From Bolinopsis microptera (lineage: Eukaryota > Ctenophora > Tentaculata > Lobata > Bolinopsidae): a stretch of 64,000 nucleotides of DNA. Position numbers and translations under genes: made by a program. Under the pieces are notes generated by a model. The model did no database searches, was not told the DNA's origin, and saw only the letters and a program-made list of their open reading frames with translations. This document shows positions 55,320 through 64,000 of this stretch, piece after piece (positions within the stretch are counted from its first letter, which is position 1; every line of letters begins with the position of its first letter). The stretch spans positions 1,601,886 through 1,665,885 of the forward strand of contig NC_087081.1 in the NCBI RefSeq assembly GCF_026151205.1, given 5' to 3'.

Positions 55320-56149
55320 AACTAGGGGGTTATACTGTAACTAGGGGTTATACTGTAACTAGGGGGTTATACTGTAACTAGGGGTTATACCGTAACTAGG
55401 GGTTATACTGTAACTAGGGGGTTATATTGTAACTAGGGGTTATACTGTAACTAGGGGGTTATACTGTAACTAGGGGTTATACCGTAACTATGGGTTATAC
55501 TGTAACTAGGGGGTTATACTGTAACTAGGGGTTTTACTGTAACTAGGGGTTATACTGTAACTAGGGGGTTATACAGTAACTAGGGATTATACTGTAACTA
55601 GGGGTTATACCGTAACTAGGGGTTATACTGTAACTAGGGGGTTATACTGTAACTAGGGGTTTTACTGTAACTAGGGGTTATACTGTAACTAGGGGGATAT
55701 ACTGTAACTAGGGGTTATACCGTAACTAGGGGTTTTACTGTAACTAGGGGGTTATACTGTAACTAGGGGTTATACAGTTACTAGGGGTTATACTGTAACT
55801 AGGGGGTTATACTGTAACTAGGGGTTATACAGTAATTAGGGGTTTTACTGTAACTAGGGGTTATACTGTAACTATGGGTTATACTGTAACTAGGGGTTTT
55901 ACTGTAACTAGGGGTTTTACTGTAACTAGGGGTTATACTGTAACTAGGGGTTTTACTGTTACTAGGGGTTTTACAGTAACTTGGGGTTTTACTGTCACTA
56001 GGGGTTATACTGTAACTAGGGGTTATACAGTAATTAGGGGTTTTACTGTAACTAGGGGTTATACAGTAACTAGGGGTTTTTACTGTAACTAGAGCTAAAC
56101 TGTAACTAGGGGTTTTACTGTAACTAGGGGTTATACTGTAACTAGGGGT

Positions 56150-56295
56150 CAGGGACAAAAGGAAATCGCGGCATGTACGGAATCGCGATTTTTCCCGTTA
56201 TTTGCGACAAATTTTATGAGTAGTTTAATGAGCCTGTTAAATTTCGCGGTATCGCGATTTTTGGCCAAAATAATCGCGAAATCCTTTTGTCCCTG
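56150..56295. mobile_element. 146-bp hAT-like MITE in the satellite
   Basis: Termini CAGGGACAAAAGGA and complement, 8-bp duplication CTAGGGGT (56142-56149, 56296-56303). CAGGG ends are typical of hAT. Internal ATCGCGATTTTT pieces are repeated in inverse. Confidence 0.85.
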
Positions 56296-57304
56296 CTAGG
56301 GGTTATACAGTAACTAGGGGGTTATACTGTAACTAGGGGTTTTACTGTAACTAGGGGTTTTACTGTAACTAGGGGTTATACTATAACTAGGGGTTTTACA
56401 GTAACTAGGGGTTTTACTGTAACTAGGGGTTATACAGTAACTAGGGGTTATACAGTAACTAGGGGTTATACAGTAACTAGGGATTTACTGTAACTAGGGG
56501 TTATACTGTAACTAGGGGTTATACTGTAACTAGGGTTTTACTGTAACTAGGGGTTATACAGTAACTAGGGGTTATACAGTAACTAGGGGTTTACTGTAAC
56601 TAGGGGTTATACTGGAACTAGGGGTTATACTGTAACTAGGGGTTTTACTGTAACTAGGGGTTATACAGTAACTAGGGGTTATACTGTAACTAGGGGTTAT
56701 ACTGTAACTAGGGGTTATACAGTAACTAGGGGTTTTACTGTAACTAGGGGTTATACTATAACTAGGGGTTTTACAGTAACTAGGGGTTTTACTGTAACTA
56801 GGGGTTATACAGTAACTAGGGGTTATACAGTAACTAGGGGTTATACAGTAACTAGGGATTTACTGTAACTAGGGGTTATACTGTAACTAGGGGTTATACT
56901 GTAACTAGGGGTTTTACTGTAACTAGGGGTTATACAGTAACTAGGGGTTATACAGTAACTAGGGGTTTACTGTAACTAGGGGTTATACTGGAACTAGGGG
57001 TTATACTGTAACTAGGGGTTTTACTGTAACTAGGGGTTATACAGTAACTAGGGGTTATACTGTAACTAGGGGTTATACTGTAACTAGGGGTTATACAGTA
57101 ACTAGGGGTTTTACTGTAACTAGGGGTTTTATTGTAACTAGGGGTTTTACTGTAACTAGGGGTTATACTGTAACTAGGGGTTATACTGTAACTAGGGGTT
57201 TTACTGTAACTAGGGGTTTTACTGGTACTAGGGGGTTATACTGTAACTAGGGGGTTATACTGTACCTAGGGGGTTATACTGTAAAGTTAGGAGTTTCACT
57301 TTAA

Positions 57305-58112
57305 CTATATCACCTTAATAACACCAGAATGTGTGTGTGTGTGTGTGTCTGTCTGTCTGTCTGTCTGTCTGTCCGTGTGTAATTTCCGGTCGGTTATACA
57401 AAAAAAAACGGTAAGAGTTACGGGACTGATTTTTTCGGTATAGTGTCGACAAAACTCTGATGAAGCCCATAGGAAATTTTTTTTTTAAATCGGCCGATGG
57501 TAAGTGGTTTAATTGATGGTTTTGTACCACAAATGTTACATAAAATTGCGTGAGCAGAACGGCAAGAGTTACGGGGCTTGCTCTCTCTCTCTCATTACTG
57601 TGTAATATGTTATAGCTGCATTAAGTAGCGTCATAATTGGATTAGCCCGGAAGATTTGCTGTAATGTTATACCTTAAGCTTATTAGGGGAGGGGGGACTG
57701 TTAGTGTTTGGGGTCTGTTTGGACTGCAGAGAGAGAGAGAGAGAGAGTTCATACGACAATGTTATGCGTGTTTTCAAATATAATATGCGGGTGTGGTGCG
57801 GAGTTAACAAGGGTTAATTTCTATAACGATTTAAATAAAAATAGAAAGCGGTTCAAGACAGGAGTGATGAGGTGTAATACTCGGTGTTCAGACCTTATGA
57901 TCATGGAGTGTGGTGCTCATGGCTAATAATGACTTAATTATCCACAAGAAATAACTGATTATGAGATTATTGTTTAAGAAACTATTGGGTCACCTAATGC
58001 GGGTATTGACTCAGCGGGTAATTACTCCTACCCTTTTTAACTGCGGCAGTGAAATCCCGGCCGTAGGCCGGGTTACACTAGTTATAATTATATAATGGAG
58101 AAACTAACGGTG
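57305..58112 (+). repeat. Duplicated block B, copy 2
   Basis: Microsatellite (TG)n(TC TG)n at 57330-57380, then the segment matching 19215-19400, then GTTATGCGTG near 57763 and TTATAATTATATAAT...GAGAAACTAACGGT at 58083, the counterpart of 20516. Relative to copy 1 the satellite has changed sides of the microsatellite. A (GA)n run is at 57729-57747. Confidence 0.8.
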
Positions 58113-58497
58113 AGTCCATTCTACGAACATTATTTGGTAGGTCGGCATGTCGATTGCCGAGACCTCAGACGTGGTTTGTCGGTGTGGATGGTGTTCGCCT
58201 GTCGCTGCTGATTTCTGGGAGGCGAGTTGTACGTTCTTCTCTTTCGTGCGCAGTAAGAGTCCCATGGGAATGGAGATGTAGGACTCTCTGGTGCACGTCA
58301 TAGCTCGTCCGTAAGTCGGGCACTTTCGGGGCGTGTTTAGGGACGAACCAGTGTCCCTTCTGGTATCACAGCTTACGGAGGTGCTTCGAAACTGAGGCAC
58401 GTAGTGGAGTTGTCGTACTGTTGTTGGGCTTCAAATCCAACTTGTCGAATAGCGAAGAAAGGTGCTAGTGTGGTGGTGTCCATATAGTAGTAGTATA
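58113..58497. other. Unrecognised, higher GC than surroundings
   Basis: A 98-residue minus frame exists at 58104-58400 but shows no known domain, and I do not call it a gene. Confidence 0.4.
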
Positions 58498-58970
58498 TCA
58501 GTTCTAACGTTGACCGTTTAGACACTGAGTCCCCATGAGGATGAGCATAGTTTTATCCTATTTTAATGGGCGCTTACATTAGTTTAGGCATATTAAGATT
58601 TGTCCCTCTCCTGCATGCCAGCCGCGGACCCGAAACTAACCCCTTTCGGAAAAATCTTCATGTTGGCAGAGTAAATCAGTTCTAAACGGTCAACGTTAAG
58701 ACACTGAGTCCCATGTGGATGAGCATAGTTTATCCTATTTTAATGGGCGCTTACCATTAGTTTAGCATATTAAAGATTTGTCCCCCTCCTGCTTGCCAGC
58801 GCGGACCGAAACTAACCCTTTCGGAAAAATCTTCATGTTGGCAGAGTAAATCAGTTCTAAACGGTCAACGTTAAGACACTGAGTCCCATGTGGATGAGCA
58901 TAGTTTATCCTATTTTAATGGGCGCTTACCATTAGTTTAGCATATTAAGATTTGTCCCTCTCCTGCATGC
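58498..58970 (+). repeat. Tandem repeat, period 174-179 bp, 2.7 copies
   Basis: Copies start TCAGTTCT at 58498, 58677 and 58851. Each has a hairpin CCGAAACTAACCCTTTCGG. Copy 1 has a 15-bp segment in reverse orientation compared with the others. Not recognised as an snRNA or spliced-leader unit; no clear Sm site. Confidence 0.85.
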
Positions 58971-60425
58971 AATGCCCTCGCCTATATAATACCCAGACCC
59001 AAATCTCTGGCCAGAGGTTGTTTTAGAGTTGTGCATCATCTTTGGTTTAAACCCCCGATTTCTTGCAAATCTAGATTTACGCTTTTTCCCAGGTAAAATC
59101 ACTAAAAACTTATGTTTGGTCTTATTGTGCTTTCGAGCCACACTTAAAAGTTTTCTGCTACTCTCAGTAATTACATAATTCTTCATAAATCTTCAAGTAA
59201 ACAATTCCATTGGAGCAGTGGGCTACAAGGAAATGACACTTTCTGTAATTACATAATTCTTCATAAATGTTCAAGTTAAACAATGATTGCATCGGGCTAC
59301 AAGGAAATGATACAAAATGAGTATAACATAATAAAATTAATTCGACAAATCTCGTGAGCTTGGCTCTCACATTGCATTTCTCCCCTGCAGTTTTTACTAC
59401 CTGGCGGTTAGAATCTTAATGTTTAATTATTTGCTATTAGTTTAAAAGAGAAATTAATATTTTGTGACAAGGCGGAGGTCGGATTTTGATGATTATGAGC
59501 TTTTATGTCAGGCACAAGTTTCTCATTCTCGCACCAAACTTGTATTATTGGCATTTTGTTAATATTTGCAAGTTAATAGTGTATTTTATATTGTCAGTGT
59601 CTCTTTTGAGTCTCCATATGAGTTTGGATAACACGGTTGATGTTTCGTAGAACTCATTCTTTAAAGCTTGGCAATAATTTGACCAACGCTTTTTGAAAGC
59701 GTTTCAGTCAGACCTTTATCTTTATATATGTATAAATATAATGCTCTGGCCTTCCGATAATGCATTGACTGGTAAACAGTTGAGTTGATCTGACATTTTC
59801 ACGGCAAATGGACAATTTGTTTTGTTTCTACAGTTGCAAGTTGCGGAATCTTGGTCGGTACTCGGTGGAGTCGCCTTGTGAGCTTATAATTATAAATTCG
59901 GCAACAGTATTTTATTTTATCGTGTTTATGTTGATGACTTTGTGGAGTGCTTTAGGAAATACTTGTCTGGGATGTTGAAGAACTTCTTCCAATATTAGTT
60001 TCCTTATTTGATATAATGTATAATATATAGACGCTTTGACAGTCATTACTTATTCTGTGTGTGAATGTTTGGGACACCTTTTCAGTAGGTGATCTATTGT
60101 TGAATTCTTGTCGCCAAGCAGGACAAGTGCTCAAAAGATGAACTCTTTATTAAACAAATCCCTAGTCCCATGTCAACGCACCTATCCGGAATAAAATTTG
60201 CGCGCACAAAACCTGGTTATCATGAATATGGAAGCATAGTACTGAGCCTCCTGAGGGCCAATAACGGACATGGAATCAAGTCACGTGATTCAGTGATAAG
60301 GTTTTATTGGATATATATTCTTAATACTTCAATTGCGAGATGGGCAACCTCCCCCAGTTAAAATTCATGCCCAAAACGGTCCTAATACTTTAATATCCTT
60401 GACGGTTTTAATTGCCCAATTCGAC
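58971..60425. other. No gene recognised
   Basis: Contains a short direct repeat TTACATAATTCTTCATAAAT (59170, 59249). Frames are short and not protein-like. Confidence 0.5.
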
Positions 60426-60687
60426 CTGGTTAATGAATAAAACATTCAAAGTGACATCCTTCTGACTCCCCTGGACCTTGAGTATTGTGTATTTAGGAAC
60501 TTTAGGAGACGTGCAGTATGATGGGTTGTACTGCCCGTTACTCACTTTGACTACGGTATGCCCATTACAAGTTTTTTTACCATTGAAACCCCTATCTCGG
60601 ATAGTTAAGTAACATGCCAGGTCTTTTGGTTCGGATCCTAAGGTCCAATTGCAGGTGCTTGGTACAACATTCATTATTTTATAGGAT
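60426..60687 (-). CDS. Possible CUB-domain exon
   Basis: Minus strand, acceptor AATCAG|A at 60687 and weak donor CAG|GTCGAA at 60426. The frame reads VVPSTCNWTLGSEPKDLACY, LTIRDRGFNG and KVSNGQYNPSYC, which looks like a CUB or CUB-like domain (C-x-W start, closing YC). No partner exon was found nearby, so the gene is incomplete in what I can see. Confidence 0.4.
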
Positions 60688-61460
60688 CTGATTTCATTTT
60701 TCCAAACACTCGTTTTATAGTACCCAGGGACTAACTAAGTTCCCTTTAGACTTCCTCCCTTGTGACGTTTCCTTCGTATCACTCCCTGAGATATGGGTTT
60801 AGTCACGTGACATATTTTGTATGTGACGGGTAGAAATTATTTTCAGTCAAATCTCGTTAACGCTTTTATTTTTGGAATTTCCAGAAGAGCAATTTATTGA
60901 AACTTTAGAAATTATAGGGAGTTTTTATCACTATGGCCATAATTAAATTGAGATGAAGTGTTTTAATTAAGATAAAACTGCCGAGAAGAATGCATGGATT
61001 GCTATTACTTACCGTAGCATGCATATTGGACTGATGTTTAAGTTATGTAAGTGTATTTTGTATAGATTGGCATGTCATACTGCGAGACTCAATAATTTTC
61101 AGAGCCAAAAATCAAGGGAAAGGCTAGCATACAAGAAAGGTCACCATCACATACTATTACACACTAAAACAAGTAACTAGAACACACTAGAACACTAAAA
61201 CACACAATCTGAACTAACCATGCAGAGCTCTAAACTCACTTTTACCACCTGTCACGTGGCTTATCACGTGGGCGTTTCATATTTCTACCCACAACCTGAC
61301 AACATGCAATCTAAACCCAAATCTGGTGCGATTACGTGAAAAATACCACAGGAAAATAATAATCTAATAATAAATAAAAACTCCGAATAATTTGTTTTGT
61401 CTATACCTATAATAAACTTCCGCTCTATCATCATGTCCCGTACACGCTGCTGTCGTAACA
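60688..61460. other. Intergenic with several CACGTG sites
   Basis: CACGTG occurs near 60804, 61255 and 61267, with more at 61462 onward. No coding frame. Confidence 0.45.
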
Positions 61461-61515
61461 TCACGTGTCATTATCACGTGTCATTATCAGGTGTCATTAT
61501 CCAGTGTCATTTCCA
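61460..61515 (+). promoter_or_regulatory. 13-bp tandem repeat containing E-boxes
   Basis: Four units of ATCACGTGTCATT, the last two decayed to ATCAGGTGTCATT and ATCCAGTGTCATT. A possible regulatory cluster for an unknown transcript; a 75-residue frame follows at 61491-61718 but is not recognised. Confidence 0.5.
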
Positions 61516-61799
61516 CTCACCATCTAGCTCGATATCATCTTGAGAACAGGTCAGGCAATCTCCGAGCTACCTTCCGAGAGTTGAGGTATGTTTATTTTGC
61601 AGCAGATAATATTGAGTTTCTGTTTGATTCTCTGTTTGAGAAATATTTTTACAATCGGCGGGCTGAGGTTTTAATAATTGATAAAATTATAGATTCTCGT
61701 GATTATAATCCCAGATAAAGACATCAAAACGTAGAATTGGATCAGTATCTTGATAAATTCACGTTAAATAAAGTCCAAATAAAACACCGGTCACTATGA

Positions 61800-62589
61800 C
61801 TAACTGAATCTCCCCCCAAGCTTTTTGCTACCCTCTGATAACGTTTATAGGGGGAGGTAAGCTAAAAAAAGATTGGGGGGATCTTAAGGGGGGGTTAGGG
61901 AGTGGGGGGGTCTGTCGGATCCTTAAGGGAGGGGTTCAATGGCAATATTTTCCCCCTTTAAAAAAATTTTTTGTAAATAATCAATCCTCAAAGGTGAGAT
62001 ACACAAAAAATTGGTAAATTTCCCCTTTGTTAAAGCAAAACCCCCTTTTGGAATCATCCAGTTGTAATTTCCAAAAGCCCGTGGTTCCTTTGTTTTGGGC
62101 GGGTTTTAAACTTTCATAACGCATCAACCATTTAGCCTTTCCTCAATATAGCGTAAAATGCCCAAAGGATAAAACACCCTGATAAAAGATTGGGCCCTTG
62201 ATGTGTACCTGTGGGAGCCCGGAATGAAGGGTTTTTAGTTGTCGGTCCGGTGTTATTCCCTTTCAGAAGAGGAGAAGTTTGTTAAAAAGGTTAATTTTTA
62301 TATAAAAAAACGAAATAAACTGAAAACAACGATTTGAATGAAAAAAACAAATTAACAAAAAAATATTTAAATTAATGTCTAATATGTATCGTTGTTTTGA
62401 GTAAATGGGGCTTTTTTTTTTAAAGTCTTTTTAAAATTGCTTTGGGAATTTTTAAAAATTTAAGAATCAAATGAAATAATTTTTTTTAAAGAAAAGTCGA
62501 ATTTTTTTACTAACTTTACCACTCTTCTCTTGCCAATGGGTAGGGTTTTTATAAAATTTTTTTGCTCTTAAAGACCCCTTTCTCACTTT

Positions 62590-62641
<52 letters not shown>

Positions 62642-62900
62642 CGAATTTTTCTGGAAAAAAATTTTGATATTTTGCCCCCAAATTTTTTGAGGATATTTTG
62701 GTTTTTTGTCATAACCCAGCCATTTGTTGTCAAAACTTTATGAAATTTAATAGAGTTCAGGAGACCCCTTTGCACAATTTTAGTACTTTTAAAATATGGG
62801 GTATGGGGATGTTCAGGGGTATTTGGATAAATTCGGCCTAATTTGGATCAAATATGGGCGTGGCTACCCCGCGGGAATGTTGGACGCGCGCGCGGACGGA
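61800..62900. repeat. Poor-quality G/C-homopolymer region with foldback-arm remnant
   Basis: Many homopolymer runs (poly-G 62597-62641 is the longest). 62690-62880 (TTTTTTGTCATAACCCAGCC, then AAATATGGGCGTGGCTACCCCGC) is a diverged copy of the foldback arm at 26750-26930. Homopolymer-length noise suggests either assembly error or a decayed element. Confidence 0.6.
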
Positions 62901-63380
62901 CAATATCTAAAACTTAACTAAAGTACTAGCAAAACTTACTGTCGTATCCTCTAAAATCACCTAATTTGTTTACAATTTTAGAGAGGGGCACCAAAGGGGA
63001 GAGGGTGCCAACAGGGGGGCGCTTTTTCGGCGGGGGGGGGGGGGGGCGCCAACAGGCAACGTTACGCCGCTGATAATGTATGAGTAACGTGTTTCTTCAA
63101 TAAATCTTGTATTATAAACCGCATCTGTAGTCAATAACTACATAAGGTTATAACATTGAAAATTAAATGATGGCGTTTGGACTTGTGACCAGCTCGCAGT
63201 ACATTACATTAATACACTCTCTGAATACCATCAAGCTAGCTAAAATTATTCGTAATATAATAATTGAAATTATTAGAACTGTTTTGTAACATCAACTTTA
63301 GTGCTCGTACGGTAGCCAGTTAAAAATATCGTTAGTTACATATTGTAAAGGTACTGTATAAGTAATACGTGTTATTGCAG
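62901..63380. other. Intergenic
   Basis: AT-rich with a G run at 63037. Ends in the acceptor of the exon at 63381. Confidence 0.45.
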
Positions 63381-63812
63381 TAAAGAGAGAAAGACTGGAT
63401 GGTGAGATAGTCCCAGTCAGTGCTGCACAGTCCCGCACTAGAGGTGATAACGAGGAGGAGTACGCTGCTCACCACGCTATAGACCTTGTCGTGAAGACTT
63501 ACTCCTACACAGACAAGGGTTCTGAAAGCTGGTTAAAGATAACACTAGACCAGGTTCACTGTGTGAACAAGTGATGTCGCTTAGTATGAGGTAATACTTT
63601 CCTCACCTGGACCTGCTCTATCAGAGACTGTAGTACCTGTGAGGGTGGCTGTAATAGCAAAGAGGCCCTCACAGTGTACACAGAGGAACCACAACCTGAT
63701 AACCTATCACCCTGCTTCCAAATACGGCTGCAATACGGAGGATACGGTGAAGCTAGAGAATATTATGGTTATAGCCTCATTGAGCAAGAGATAGTGGTAA
63801 TCGGGAAACAAG
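63381..63812 (+). pseudogene. Discoidin/fucolectin-like exon with two in-frame stops
   Basis: Acceptor TTATTGCAG|TA phase 1 and donor CAA G|GTGAGA phase 1 bound a symmetric module. The frame reads VPVSAAQSRTRGDNEEEYAA, HHAIDLVVKTYSYT, SWLKITLDQVHCVN, then TGA and TGA, then TWTCSIRDCSTCEGGCNSKE and VVIGKQ. Opening AAQS...A.D and W.KI.LD.V are F5/8C/fucolectin-like. The stops (about 63572 and 63587) fall in a 30-base stretch; they could be sequencing error, a very short unusual intron, or true decay. It may begin another multi-domain gene running off the window. Confidence 0.55.
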
Positions 63813-64000
63813 GTGAGACTACTCATAATTCTTACTATATACCTATTTATAGTAGGTAGGATATGACTTCACGGTTACATTAGAAGATTAAAGTGAAATA
63901 TTTGTGTAAAAACAAACAATGAAGCTTTTTTAAGTATTCTTTATACCCACAACTGATTCATTGGACTAATCTAAAAAGTTTTTATTAGATGATAGCCCTA
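63813..64000 (+). other. Probable intron, runs off the window
   Basis: AT-rich sequence following the GTGAGA donor. Confidence 0.4.

Larger units (their letters stand above)
54812..57296 (+). repeat. Main 18-bp satellite array
   Basis: Over 100 units of GGGGTTATACTGTAACTA and variants, interrupted by two MITEs. Two segments of about 360 bp (roughly 56340-56700 and 56735-57095) are near-exact repeats, so recent amplification used a higher-order unit. Because 18 is six codons, frames on both strands stay open; these are not genes. Confidence 0.95.

Noticed and set aside
55799-56158. 119-residue TPSYSITPSYSK protein
   Set aside because: Six-codon translation of the 18-bp satellite; the same DNA is open on the other strand.
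58104-58400. Histone-like or other 98-residue minus frame
   Set aside because: Checked in three frames; no histone or other family signature.
58498-58970. Hammerhead ribozyme or spliced-leader gene in the tandem repeat
   Set aside because: Some look-alike pieces (GGATGAG, CCGAAAC, TGGTAAG) occur, but the hammerhead core order and a proper Sm site are absent.
1-64000. Bacterial defence, CRISPR or phage system
   Set aside because: Spliced genes, LINEs, LTR and Penelope-like elements show the DNA is from an animal; no such system is visible.

Overview
The window is AT-rich animal DNA, most likely from a cnidarian. I infer this from a leucine-rich-repeat-receptor-type seven-helix receptor with SRCR and LDLa ectodomains, lectin-like exons of a style common in cnidarians, a TTAGGG-type internal telomeric array, and a mix of Penelope, RTE, Ty3-like, piggyBac-like, Merlin, hAT-like and MULE elements. 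No rRNA, complete tRNA or CRISPR array is visible.

Layout. 1-20545: first copy of a low-complexity duplicated block, expanded by a TTAA-targeting element (843-3528), a gag-only LTR element (5513-13753) whose 5' LTR is split by a 5'-truncated Penelope-like element, a rearranged Ty3-like LTR element (13892-19042), a TG-rich microsatellite and an 18-bp satellite. 20546-25234: intergenic, with a triple CRE cluster and a dead LINE fragment. 25235-44625 (+): the only convincing host gene, seven exons with matching splice phases that sum to 1525 codons, encoding signal peptide, SRCR, lectin-like domain, SRCR, LDLa repeats and a class A 7TM module. Its introns hold a second TTAA element, a mariner-type inverted repeat containing two Penelope-like elements (one with an intact 1002-residue ORF), and a Merlin element. 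45744-58110: second copy of the duplicated block in the same orientation, interrupted by an RTE LINE that carries a hAT-like element, which carries a MULE-derived element with a telomeric array; then a 2-kb 18-bp satellite with two small hAT-like elements. 58111-64000: a 174-179 bp tandem repeat, a possible CUB exon (-), a damaged discoidin-like exon (+) and a poor-quality G-rich stretch.

The two copies of the duplicated block give empty-site versus filled-site comparisons that date and define several insertions inside one window. The least expected signal is a family of bulged, covarying mini-hairpins packed into the LTRs and 3' region of the 13892-19042 element. The direct repeats flanking the receptor gene could also drive its deletion or amplification.
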